Shown one piece after another: positions 33,655 through 42,238 of a DNA stretch of 57,000 nucleotides. The notes under the pieces are model-generated. The model was not told the origin of the DNA. It searched no databases and saw only the letters and a list, made by a program, of their open reading frames with translations. The stretch comes from Candidatus Hydrogenedentota bacterium (GTDB lineage: Bacteria > Hydrogenedentota > Hydrogenedentia > Hydrogenedentales > CAITNO01): NCBI GenBank assembly GCA_022706235.1, contig JAKJCY010000006.1:1-57000 (forward strand). Reading direction: 5' to 3'. Each line of letters begins with the position of its first letter. Position 1 is the stretch's first letter. The translations under genes and the position numbers were made by a program.

Positions 33655-34371
33655 CCCGGGCTACACTTCTACAACAATGGTTCCCCGTCCGTTCATCCTC
33701 CTCCCGCCGGGGTCTCCCCCCCCATGTACTGTCTGAACCGGTATGACATAGCGCTGTACATTCTGAAGACCGAAGTGTCGCCATCAGAAGGAAAAAGTGT
33801 TTACAAAAGCCATGGACCAGGCCTTTCTGGACCGGTACATTCGTGATGCTCTTGTTTGGGCTTGTCCGTCCCGGGGGTTCTTATCAAATAGTGAAATGAG
33901 GGGGGAGGATTGTATACTATAATTCGGGAAAAGGTTGCGGAAATCTCCCCCCTCGTGTTTGGTTTGGTTTCTCTCATAAAAGCGCAGGAGTCTTCCGGGA
34001 TTAATGCCATACGTATTTATTGGCTTTTCCGTGCCTGACATGCCGTACCCGAACATTAAGGACGGTTAGGTTCCGGACACTACATACTGACCCGGCCGTA
34101 ATTTTGTACTTTGAAAAAAAAGGCTTCAACCAATTATTGCTATAGCTTCGGATGGTTTTGGCCTGATAACAACGCTTTGCATATATGCTAAAATATGTAT
34201 CAGGTTCTTGTCTGGAGGTATCACTTCAACAAATTGAACGATGAGCTGCAGGGCATTCCCCCGCCTCCATCCAATATTAAAAAACGTGCCCCGTTGTGGC
34301 GAAGGATTCGTGGGAAGCCATTGCTGCTCCCTGCACACAACCAGGACCTCTTAACCGCTGGAGAAAATCGG
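33655..34371. other. 717-nt stretch without a convincing gene
   Basis: The frames present are short and of unlikely composition. A C8 run lies at 33716-33723. The frame upstream of the GlpD ATG (from 34195) is open, but its text (Pro/Arg-rich) does not resemble GlpD. TAAAAT at about 34189-34194 may be the GlpD -10 box, without a clear -35. Confidence 0.45.
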
Positions 34372-35940
34372 ATGCTTAATCGTGAACGTATGAGTGCGGC
34401 CCTTGAAGACCGCGGTATGGTATGGGATTTTATAATCATCGGCGGCGGCGCTACCGGCGTTGGCGTGGCCATAGACGCGGCTTCGCGCGGCTACAAGACA
34501 CTCCTGCTGGAGGCCCATGACTTCGGAAAGGGCACCTCCAGCCGCAGCACGAAGCTGGTCCATGGCGGGGTACGCTACCTGCAGCAGGGCAATGTCTCCC
34601 TGGTCCTCGACGCCCTTAAGGAACGCGGCCTGATGCGGCAAAACGCCCCGCACCTGGTTCATGATCTTGCGTTCATTGTCCCCAATTACAGTTGGTGGGA
34701 AGCCCCTTTTTATGGTATTGGCCTCAGGGTATATGATTTTCTCGCCGGGAAACACGGGTTTGGTCCTTCCCGTAATCTATCCCGCGAAAAAACGCAGGAA
34801 CTCATCCCCACGATAGAAACGGAGGGACTTCGCGGCGGCGTCATTTATTATGATGGACAATTTGACGACACACGCCTGCTCATCAACATGGCGCAGACGG
34901 CGGAAACGCATGGCGCAACGCTTCTAAATTACGTGGAAGTCACCCAGCTTATCAAGGAAAATGAGTTGGTCCGCGGCGTCATCGCGGTTGACCGGGAAAC
35001 GGGCGCGGAATATAAACTGAAAGGCCGGGTAGTGGTAAGCGCCACGGGTGCGTTCACGGACGCAATCCGGCGCATGGACAACCCGGAGAACGATTCCATC
35101 ATCAGCCCCAGCCAGGGCGTCCACATCATTTTGGACAAGTCGTTTCTGCCGGGCGACACGGCGGTTCTGGTGCCTCACACCAGTGACGGCCGCGTGCTCT
35201 TCGCCATACCCTGGCATGGCCACACGCTTGTGGGCACCACGGATACGCCTATCGATGCCGTGTCGCTGGAACCGCGCGCGCTTCAGGAAGAATTGGACTT
35301 CCTGCTCTCCCATACGGCCCGGTACTTGAGCAAAGACCCCGCCGACAGCGATGTGCTCAGCCTGTTTACGGGCATCCGCCCCCTGGTCGCGGTTCAGGGG
35401 GAAAGCAAGACCGCTTCCCTGTCGCGCGATCATACGCTGCATATATCCGGATCCGGGCTTGTAACCATCACCGGCGGCAAGTGGACCACCTATAGAAAGA
35501 TGGCGGAAGACACGGTAGATCAAGCCGCTACAGTCGCCGAATTGGACAGCGTTCCCTGCGTGACCAGAGACCTTCCCATTCACGGCGCGACAAAAGAGGA
35601 ACACGCCGCCGCGAACCTTGCCCTATACGGGTCGGATGCCGGATCTGTTGAAAGTCTCCTGCGGGAAAACAATGTCTGGACGGCACTGCTTCATCCCCAA
35701 CTGGACATTCAGGCGGGAGAAGTCATCTGGTCGGTACGTGAAGAAATGGCCCGGACGGTTGAAGATTTTCTGGGGCGGCGTTCGCGCGCACTGTTCCTGA
35801 ATGCCCGCGCCGCCGTTGAGATGGCGCCCCGGGTTGCCGCGCTGATGGCCGCGGAACTGGGGAAGAACCCCGAATGGCAGGAGGAGCAGATACGGCAGGT
35901 AACCGACTTGGCGGAGCAGTTTTTCATAATGCGGAAATGA
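34372..35940 (+). CDS. glpD: FAD-dependent glycerol-3-phosphate dehydrogenase
   Basis: A 522-residue membrane-associated flavoenzyme oxidising glycerol 3-phosphate to dihydroxyacetone phosphate and feeding quinone. The FAD-binding motif is FIIIGGGATGVGVAIDAASRG, followed by GTSSRSTKLVHGGVRYLQQG, and the active-site region holds FAIPWHGHTLVGTTDT and LFTGIRPLV. The C-terminal domain with VIWSVREEMARTVEDFLGRRSRALFL is typical. ATG 34372 has GGAG 8 nt upstream, and length fits GlpD. No glpF or glpK is nearby. The next gene starts 111 nt downstream in the same direction. Confidence 0.92.
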   Translation: MLNRERMSAALEDRGMVWDFIIIGGGATGVGVAIDAASRGYKTLLLEAHDFGKGTSSRSTKLVHGGVRYLQQGNVSLVLDALKERGLMRQNAPHLVHDLAFIVPNYSWWEAPFYGIGLRVYDFLAGKHGFGPSRNLSREKTQELIPTIETEGLRGGVIYYDGQFDDTRLLINMAQTAETHGATLLNYVEVTQLIKENELVRGVIAVDRETGAEYKLKGRVVVSATGAFTDAIRRMDNPENDSIISPSQGVHIILDKSFLPGDTAVLVPHTSDGRVLFAIPWHGHTLVGTTDTPIDAVSLEPRALQEELDFLLSHTARYLSKDPADSDVLSLFTGIRPLVAVQGESKTASLSRDHTLHISGSGLVTITGGKWTTYRKMAEDTVDQAATVAELDSVPCVTRDLPIHGATKEEHAAANLALYGSDAGSVESLLRENNVWTALLHPQLDIQAGEVIWSVREEMARTVEDFLGRRSRALFLNARAAVEMAPRVAALMAAELGKNPEWQEEQIRQVTDLAEQFFIMRK

Positions 35941-36051
35941 GGACGCCGATCGATCCGGTATCCTTTTGTGGACAGCATGGATTGTTTCTATGGACTTATG
36001 CTTTTGAATGGACGTTCTGAACAAATAGCGACGACTTGAAGGGAAAATACG

Positions 36052-37482
36052 ATGCACATTCCTGAACAGGGACGCAGCAAAGCGGAAATCATGAAACAAC
36101 TTGAATCCTACAAGGCCGGCGACCTTCCGTACCACTCCGGAAGAATCATGGCCTATGTCTATGATCCCGGCGAAGAAGTTCTGGATACCGCCCGTGAGGC
36201 CTACATGAACTACCTCTGTGAAAGCGGTTTGGACTTCACAACCTTTCCCAGTGTGATGCGCATAGAAAAAGAAGTGGTGCGCATGATCATCAACCTGCTG
36301 CGGGGCGATGCCGAAGTCGTCGGCAACATGACCTCCGGCGGCACAGAGAGTATTTTGCTGGCCATGAAGACCGCCCGGGATTGGGCGCGGGTAAACCGGC
36401 CCGAGATCAAAAGCCCGGAAATGATACTGTCCTATACCGCCCATCCGGCGTTTCACAAGGCTTGCACCTATTTTGGCATCAAGCCGGTACTGGTCGGCTT
36501 TGACCGGGAGACGTTCCAGGCCGATGTCGCGGCCATGCGTGCCGCCATCACGGACAATACCCTGATACTTGTGGGATCCGCTCCGGGATATGCACAGGGC
36601 GTTATCGACCCCATCACGGATATCGCAGTGCTTGCACAGGAAAAGGGGTTATGGTGTCACGTCGATGCCTGTGTCGGGGGATTGCACCTTTCCATGATGC
36701 GCAAGATGGGATACCCGGTGCCCGATTTTGATTTCACCATTCCCGGCGTGACCAGCATCTCCACGGACATGCACAAGTACGGTTACGCGCCCAAGAACGC
36801 CTCCGTCATCATGTACCGCAACCGGCAGTTCCGGAAATTTCAATTTTTTGCGTGTCTGCAAACGACCTCCTATGCCTTGATTAACCCCACCATTACCAGC
36901 AGCAAAACGGCGGGTCCCATGGCCGGCGCATGGGCCACGTTAAACAAACTGGGGGAAGATGGTTATCGAAAAATTGTAGCCGCGACCCAGGACGAAACAT
37001 CCAAACTTGTAGGGGGAATCAGGGCCATAGACGGTCTGCGCGTTTTGGGAAAACCCGACATGTGCCTTTTTTCATTCACCTCGGAGACCATCAACCTGTT
37101 CCAGTTGGCCGAAGCCATGAGCCGGCGCGATTGGTATCTGCAACCCCAGTTTTCCACCCCGTTCTCTCCCTACAACCTGCACATCACCGTTAATCAGTCG
37201 TCCGTCGGCTTCGCGGACGCACTGCTTGCCGATTTGCGGACTGCAGTTGAGGAGATAAAGAACAGTGCGGACCAGCTGGATGTCGAAGTCGTCCGCAAGC
37301 AGGTTTCTGAACTCATCTCGCAGGACCCGGAACATGCCCGTGATAACATTCTCGCCCTCGGTGGAGTATCAGGCGAGGGACTTCCCGAATCCATGGTCAT
37401 GATAAATACCGTACTGGAGTGCCTGCCCTATTCCATTGCGGAGGAGCTCCTGACTGAATATTTAAACGGCCTCTATCAATAG
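36052..37482 (+). CDS. PLP-dependent decarboxylase, sphingosine-1-phosphate-lyase-like
   Basis: A 476-residue fold-type I enzyme of the group II decarboxylase superfamily, closest in pattern to bacterial sphingosine-1-phosphate lyases: SGRIMAYVYDPGEEVLDTAREAYMNYLCESGLDFTTFPSVMRIEKEVVRM, MTSGGTESILLAMKTARDW, HVDACVGGLHLSMMRKMG, and the Schiff-base Lys in STDMHKYGYAPKNASV. Such enzymes cleave long-chain base phosphates to phosphoethanolamine and a fatty aldehyde; some relatives decarboxylate amino acids. The first membrane helix of eukaryotic lyases is absent, as in bacterial forms. No sphingolipid synthesis genes are near. A GAAGGGAAAA site precedes the ATG. Confidence 0.88.
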   Translation: MHIPEQGRSKAEIMKQLESYKAGDLPYHSGRIMAYVYDPGEEVLDTAREAYMNYLCESGLDFTTFPSVMRIEKEVVRMIINLLRGDAEVVGNMTSGGTESILLAMKTARDWARVNRPEIKSPEMILSYTAHPAFHKACTYFGIKPVLVGFDRETFQADVAAMRAAITDNTLILVGSAPGYAQGVIDPITDIAVLAQEKGLWCHVDACVGGLHLSMMRKMGYPVPDFDFTIPGVTSISTDMHKYGYAPKNASVIMYRNRQFRKFQFFACLQTTSYALINPTITSSKTAGPMAGAWATLNKLGEDGYRKIVAATQDETSKLVGGIRAIDGLRVLGKPDMCLFSFTSETINLFQLAEAMSRRDWYLQPQFSTPFSPYNLHITVNQSSVGFADALLADLRTAVEEIKNSADQLDVEVVRKQVSELISQDPEHARDNILALGGVSGEGLPESMVMINTVLECLPYSIAEELLTEYLNGLYQ

Positions 37483-37785
37483 ACCAAGGAAGCGCTATTC
37501 TTATTGTATGCAGCGGTACACGTTGCATCCCCCGGGCGACGGTATGCAGGGATACAGGAAAATATGGTATTTCCGAGTGGCTAAAGTGTTTGTTTTTTCT
37601 CCCTCTGTCGAAAACTTAAAACGCCAAACCGCTGCATTCCATTTCTTTATTAACAAGCCATAAACCAAACAGAAGGCCGGAACCTGGGACCATCTTTCAT
37701 GCTCTTTTCGGTACATGCTGGATTCTATTCTTTCCCGAATTGAAGGAAATCCCCCCCCCAGGCGGTGCGCCCAGTTGGCGCCGGT
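37483..37785. other. Gene-free gap between convergent genes
   Basis: No credible gene. A C9 run at 37751-37759 lies beyond the 3' end of the PilZ gene. A candidate bidirectional terminator is not evident. Confidence 0.5.
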
Positions 37786-38481
37786 TCAATCGCCGTACTG
37801 CCGGCTATGGCCGATGTCATAGAGAAGGCGCATCTGGCTCTGATAATTCAGACGCAAATAGTTCCAAAGGAAAAGGGTCAGATGTCGCGAGGCGGCCAAG
37901 CTCAGGTGCTCAAATATGACGACCAATCCATAGAGGTCCTGCCCAAAGAAATCCGAACAAACAGGGGTGTTTGAAACGCGTATCACCTTGCCGCCAACTT
38001 CATGTTCCGGGAATCCCGGCAAGTTCAGGCGAAGTACGACCGCCGTTTCAAGCGGATAAGGGTATTCGGAGGCCAACCGCGTGGAAATCAGGCTCAAATC
38101 AAAGAAGACAGCGCTTCTGAAATGACGGTCGGCCTGACCGCGTATGGCGGTCTTTGACACGTAGGGAATTCGAAACCCCCGCCTGCGCTTGTTCACCTTG
38201 TTACCGGGATTCCTCTGCAGGAGCAAATAGGGATGCTTGCCTCCCCCACTGTCCCTCACCTGCAGATAATAGATTTTCCGTATGGCGCCACCCTCCGTCT
38301 TGACTTCTATTTCTTCTCCTGCGACAGGCCGCACATGTCCCGCATAGGTGACCTGGAGAACGCCATCGTTAAAGATGGTTTTTACCCGCGAGTGGGCGGC
38401 AAAGATTCGCGGTGCCGTCAATAGCAAGCGATCCCCGGTTTTCAATACGGCAGGATTACGTTGTGAGAACCTGTCAGGCAT
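37786..38481 (-). CDS. PilZ-domain protein with YcgR-like N-terminal domain
   Basis: A 231-residue soluble protein. Residues about 10-105 form a YcgR-like N-terminal barrel (LKTGDRLLLTAPRIFAAHSRVKTIF, EIEVKTEGGAIRKIYYLQV). The PilZ domain follows: NKRRRGFRIPY supplies the RxxxR c-di-GMP motif, but the second motif (D/NxSxxG) reads DLSLIS, with Ser in place of Gly. EHEVGGKVIRVSN is the next barrel strand. It may still bind c-di-GMP weakly or have lost it. The chosen ATG 38481 opens the domain; ATG 38583 would add 34 residues of doubtful text. No strong SD for either. Confidence 0.8.
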   Translation of the reverse strand: MPDRFSQRNPAVLKTGDRLLLTAPRIFAAHSRVKTIFNDGVLQVTYAGHVRPVAGEEIEVKTEGGAIRKIYYLQVRDSGGGKHPYLLLQRNPGNKVNKRRRGFRIPYVSKTAIRGQADRHFRSAVFFDLSLISTRLASEYPYPLETAVVLRLNLPGFPEHEVGGKVIRVSNTPVCSDFFGQDLYGLVVIFEHLSLAASRHLTLFLWNYLRLNYQSQMRLLYDIGHSRQYGD

Positions 38482-39091
38482 TCGCGGCACCCCTGGACCT
38501 TGGATTGCGTTCACAGAAGATTCTTGGCAATAAGTGCGACAACGGACAAACGGAAAGCTTCTTGCTCTTAGGAAAGCATGCATATCAACAGCGTTGACAG
38601 GCACTGAACTTCCCTGCAATCAATGTAACATGATGCTCCGAGGAATATCCATAAAAAGCCCCCCCTTTCCCCGGCATTATTTTTTAAATAATCTCTTCTT
38701 CCCGCACGGTCTCATTTTTTTTCCGGGAAGCGCAGGAACGATAGACTCACTGAATCAGGACGCTGACCCTCCTCCTTATTTTAACGTGAAACCTGGGAAC
38801 CCTCAAGTGCAATATTTGCCGACGACTGGTTGTAAAACGTGATAAAACGATACGTTTTCCACAATGTTTCAACAACCCTCATAAAGAAGGCTTTCTTGAG
38901 AAAAAGGCCGTAAGAAATATCGTAAACGCTTATTTATAAAACAGTTAGGTGGACAATGAAAGTGAACCAGCCAGCTATAACAATTGCCTTTTTGGCCTAA
39001 GACTAAAGTTATACACATGAAAGAGTTAGGCGATTAAGGCCATTTCGCTGACAAATAATTATGAGTTCAGTTTCTTACCACGAGGAGCGCT
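38482..39091. other. AT-rich gene-free stretch
   Basis: No protein-like frame apart from the small possible extension of the PilZ gene. It contains CTTCCCG..CGGGAAG near 38698-38730 with an internal T8 run, and several AT-rich stretches suited to promoters. A leftward promoter for the PilZ gene and a rightward one for the next ORF could both lie here, but I cannot point to either. Confidence 0.4.
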
Positions 39092-39319
39092 ATGTACTGG
39101 TTTAGTTCAAGAATTCAAAACAACGCGCCTCTTCTTCCGGGCGAAGTCCCTGATGAAGCGTAGATACCTTATCATCCCGAAAAGGAACACCGCCAAGCCT
39201 ATATGGACCATGAAGAAAAAAGGAGTCTGGCACATGCCGATGAAACAGCACCTCTCCGTGAAGCGGTCCGAAGCCTCTTGGCGCCTGATTTGAGGAACAA
39301 AACAAATGATACAGAGTGA
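39092..39319 (+). pseudogene. Small ORF of about 75 codons with an in-frame TAG
   Basis: GAGGAG (39082-39087) sits at good spacing before ATG 39092. The frame gives MYWFSSRIQNNAPLLPGEVP-DEA, meets TAG at 39161-39163, and continues to TGA at 39317-39319 as IPYHPEKEHRQAYMDHEEKR-SLAHADETAPLREAVRSLLA-PDLRNKTNDTE. The second part has protein-like composition (charged, GAA/GAT-rich codons). No family recognised. It ends 7 nt before the convergent PIG-L gene. As TAG is a normal stop elsewhere here, this is probably a decayed gene, or a 23-residue peptide followed by chance open sequence. Confidence 0.4.
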
Positions 39320-39326
39320 TGGACTT

Positions 39327-40103
39327 TTATACTTCCTGAGACGGCAAAAACCGTGCCCCCAAGGCTTCCTCCAGCGGACTGGCGCCTTCCGAACAGAAAC
39401 CACGATAATTGTGATACCGCCAGCCTTCCGCAGCCTTAAAATGACGGGACAGTCGGCCGACTTCGAGGCTCATGTCCTGCATTGACTGAACATAACTGTC
39501 CATTCGCTGGCTTGTATCCAGCCAATTCCTTTGACTTTCATGGCAGGACAGCGCCCGGGTTTTGGTATCCATCACACCGGTAATATCTACAAAGCAATCC
39601 GCTTCTACCCTGCGCCCCCGGGTATCGCACAAGCCGTAGGGCAAACATTGGTACAGGACCGCATCTTTGTTATAAACAGGGCGGTCCGGGTCTGTAACGA
39701 AATTTGGCATTCCCCGGGAAAATACCGCCGTAACCGTAAGGCGGGCCGCAATGGTATGGTCTTCCATATATTCATCCGGGGAATGGGTCAGCACGATGTC
39801 CGGCTGAACCTCTCGAACAACAGCCGCCACCTTGCGCAGCAAGGGTACGGAATAGGTCACTTCCAGATCATCTACCACAGGCGCATAAAACCGTGCCTTC
39901 AATTGTTCAGCGGCCGCTTTCGCCTCCTTGAGGCGGGTGCGGACCAGTTCATCTTTGCCTATTAACATGCTGCCACAACTTCCGGAAGCCACTACAAAAA
40001 TGTGAGGCTCATACCCGGCTTCAGCCAATACGAGCAGCGTGCCCGCCATCATGAATTCCACATCATCGGGATGCGCCCCGACAGCCAATACTGTTTTCGT
40101 CAT
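39327..40103 (-). CDS. PIG-L/LmbE-family deacetylase
   Basis: A 258-residue zinc-dependent deacetylase-fold protein, acting on N-acetylglucosamine-type sugars in known members (such as BshB and MshB). The zinc ligands lie in GAHPDDVEF near the N-terminus and HTIAAR around residue 115 (DEYMEDHTIAARL); LTHSPDEYMEDH is the family signature. ATG 40103 is preceded by GGGAG and AAAGAGA. An upstream in-frame start would add a short non-conserved tail. Its substrate here is unknown; it could act in surface glycan or low-molecular-weight thiol synthesis, but no partners are adjacent. Confidence 0.9.
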   Translation of the reverse strand: MTKTVLAVGAHPDDVEFMMAGTLLVLAEAGYEPHIFVVASGSCGSMLIGKDELVRTRLKEAKAAAEQLKARFYAPVVDDLEVTYSVPLLRKVAAVVREVQPDIVLTHSPDEYMEDHTIAARLTVTAVFSRGMPNFVTDPDRPVYNKDAVLYQCLPYGLCDTRGRRVEADCFVDITGVMDTKTRALSCHESQRNWLDTSQRMDSYVQSMQDMSLEVGRLSRHFKAAEGWRYHNYRGFCSEGASPLEEALGARFLPSQEV

Positions 40104-40172
40104 TCTCTTTACTCCCGGGAATTCTCCAACTAACGCGGGCACTACCCGCAACCCAGAAAGAAAATATTCAGA

Positions 40173-40251
40173 GTATGTTGTTCACACTTTAGTGTGCGTG
40201 TTAACACAAGTACCTCCAATAACATAGCACGCTAAAGCGTGAACAACGTAC
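40173..40251. repeat. Inverted-repeat element, copy B (GTATGTTGTTCAC family)
   Basis: The 25-nt arms 40173-40197 and 40227-40251 match those of copy A at 5431-5521 almost base for base (GTATGTTGTTCAC..., ...GTGAACAACGTAC). Here the loop contains GTGTTAACAC, a palindrome, and is otherwise unlike copy A. Differences between the arms of the two copies are often compensated (CGCTTCAGCG in A versus CACTTTAGTG in B). The remaining 40252-40481 gap holds no gene. Confidence 0.72.
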
Positions 40252-40481
40252 TTCACTTCTTGTTTTTGTTGATAGAAAATTTTTCATAAGGCGCTGATAA
40301 GGCTTGCTTTCGTCCATACTATACCCCAACGCAAGTATTACCCACAAGCCGGCAGGCGCCTTTCCTGACCGGCCCCGCCTTAAAACCCACACACCCTCTT
40401 CGATTTATACATTATGTACCCCGCAAGAAGGTGTTGTATTTGAATAGGATACGGTATCCCCATTTTCGACTGAAAATCCTC

Positions 40482-42149
40482 TTACGGTCTTCCGTCCGCT
40501 CCCCCCGGCAGCACCTGGACCGTACCAAGCAGGTTGATACCGTACAGGCCCTCATCTGATGTCCAGAAGGGCACGTTTGCATTGGCGACACGCACGGCAT
40601 ATTCGGGACGCAGCCGCAGGCCCTCCGAAGCGTCCGGCAGCCAGAGGCCGATGGAATACCAGCCCGGGGCCAGATTCTCAGGGATAACGGTCCCGCAAGT
40701 AAGGGTATGGCGCAGCGCCGCATAGGTAGCGTCCCCGGGTTGATGGGGATACCACCGGCGGACGTCCACTCCAGGCAGTTCAAAAGTATGCACCGCGCCC
40801 CGGGAGCTAATCAACGCGATTAGAACGGGCCTGGGATTTATCAGTGTGGCAAAACCCCGGTTAATCAGGACAAGCTCCAATTGCAGGGGACTGCCCGCCC
40901 GCGGCGTTGCTGCATAAGACGCGCGCTGCAGTTCCAGCCGGTACCCCAAATGGTCCCGAATATAGTCAAACTGTGTGCGCGGCACCGGGGCGCCGTCCAG
41001 GTCCTGGAAATAGCCGTCGGAGACAGGCAACCGGGCCTCTTCCGCCTGTTCCCGTGTCAGGAAGGTCTTCATCCAGATATCCATGCCATACGTGGCGCCT
41101 TCCCGTTCGGAGTAACTGTGGGCAAGACTGAAACTGGTATAGTGGTGCAGCCGCATCCGGACGGCAGCCTGAAACCCGTCCACCCGCCCGCTGATGTCCG
41201 ACCAGAACAACTCGCCGTCCACGGGTACAAACAGAGATTCAGTGGTCATGTAGTCGAATTCCGGGTTGCCGGGACTGGAGAACAGGGGCGCTTCCGTCCA
41301 GGTGCCGCCGCAGGTGTTGCCCGCGAGGAATCCGTCATTATGAAACCCGATGCGGGCTGCGGGAATACCGGAGAAGGCCGTTTCCGGGTTGATAACCTGG
41401 TAGGCGTTGAGCAGGGGCGATTCCAGTATCCAGCGTTTGTATTTGGGGACACGCACCTGGGTCATCCGGTCCGGGGGCAGGATTTCAAGCAGTTTGGCCA
41501 TGATGGCGGCCAGGTTCGCATGATCCTGTTCGAGATGTTGCGCGGAACTGTGCCATTCTCCCCAGGCGCCCACAAAACCCGCCTGCAGCACATAAATCAC
41601 GTCTTTGTTCTTCTCCAGTACCGGCGCGAGCTGCGCCATGTGCCCGAGGAGGGTTTCCAGGGCCGGCCCTTCCGCCTGGTTCATTTCTTTTTCATAGGCA
41701 AACCGAAGCAGCGCCTTAAGCCCCCTGGCCCGGAGGGCATCCAGGCTGCGCTGGAGCAGGGTAAGTTTCTCTTCCAAAACCGGTTGCGCCATAAATTTAT
41801 CCAGGTAACAATAGGCCTGGACCAGGGTCAGGCCAAAAGGCGCATACCGTTCTGCGTCCATAATCCACCAGTCATCGCTGTAAGCGGGGGTAAGACGCCC
41901 GACCAGGTGATGCGCCGGCCCCCACACATCCTGGGCGCCTTCCGGTTCCGCGATAATCGTTTCAATACGCAGCCCCCGCTCCGGATTAAGAAGACCGCTG
42001 CGGCCGTTGGGATCGGAAAGACTGATGCCGCGGTATTCGATTGTTGTGAGGGCGTCCTCCGCCCGGGCATTCAGGACAAAACACGCTGCCGCCGTTAACA
42101 GTATTAGGCCAACATACGGCGTTGTTTGTTTGTGTTTGACAAGCTGCAT
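40482..42149 (-). CDS. Exported DUF4874/DUF4832 domain protein
   Basis: A 555-residue secreted protein. A Sec signal peptide (TPYVGLILLTAAACFVLNARA) leads into the DUF4874 TIM-barrel-like domain, with the characteristic LLNPERGLR, then LTLVQAYCYLDKFM, LLRFAYEKE and GFVGAWGEWHSS. The C-terminal DUF4832 beta-sandwich starts around residue 370-390 (YRLELQRASYAATPRAGSPLQLELVLINRGFA). These domains occur together in carbohydrate-active contexts; enzymatic activity is unproven. ATG 42149 is preferred: the GAAAGGG site would touch the alternative ATG at 42158. It heads the cluster running with a GH43 gene. Confidence 0.85.
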   Translation of the reverse strand: MQLVKHKQTTPYVGLILLTAAACFVLNARAEDALTTIEYRGISLSDPNGRSGLLNPERGLRIETIIAEPEGAQDVWGPAHHLVGRLTPAYSDDWWIMDAERYAPFGLTLVQAYCYLDKFMAQPVLEEKLTLLQRSLDALRARGLKALLRFAYEKEMNQAEGPALETLLGHMAQLAPVLEKNKDVIYVLQAGFVGAWGEWHSSAQHLEQDHANLAAIMAKLLEILPPDRMTQVRVPKYKRWILESPLLNAYQVINPETAFSGIPAARIGFHNDGFLAGNTCGGTWTEAPLFSSPGNPEFDYMTTESLFVPVDGELFWSDISGRVDGFQAAVRMRLHHYTSFSLAHSYSEREGATYGMDIWMKTFLTREQAEEARLPVSDGYFQDLDGAPVPRTQFDYIRDHLGYRLELQRASYAATPRAGSPLQLELVLINRGFATLINPRPVLIALISSRGAVHTFELPGVDVRRWYPHQPGDATYAALRHTLTCGTVIPENLAPGWYSIGLWLPDASEGLRLRPEYAVRVANANVPFWTSDEGLYGINLLGTVQVLPGGADGRP

Positions 42150-42238
42150 TGAAGTCATCCCTTTCTTTTCCCGGTACTCTTGTACGATTGATCCTTCAGA
42201 CCGTGTCGGACTCGGTCAGACAATAAAACGTTTACTAT

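Noticed and set aside
33784..34056. 90-codon minus-strand open frame in the gap before glpD
   Set aside because: No ribosome site, no family and composition typical of chance frames.
34195..34371. N-terminal extension of GlpD from an upstream ATG
   Set aside because: The added 59 residues are Pro/Arg-rich and unlike GlpD; the ATG at 34372 has a proper ribosome site and the FAD motif starts soon after.
428..39163. Reassignment of TAG to an amino acid across the genome
   Set aside because: Intact, normal-length genes (ndk, the 97-residue partner, the 133-residue membrane protein, the Tat phosphoesterase) end in TAG, so it is a working stop codon.
40881..42098. Long open frame of 405 codons antisense to the DUF4874 gene
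   Set aside because: Shadow frame in high-GC DNA; the minus-strand gene has a signal peptide and family text.
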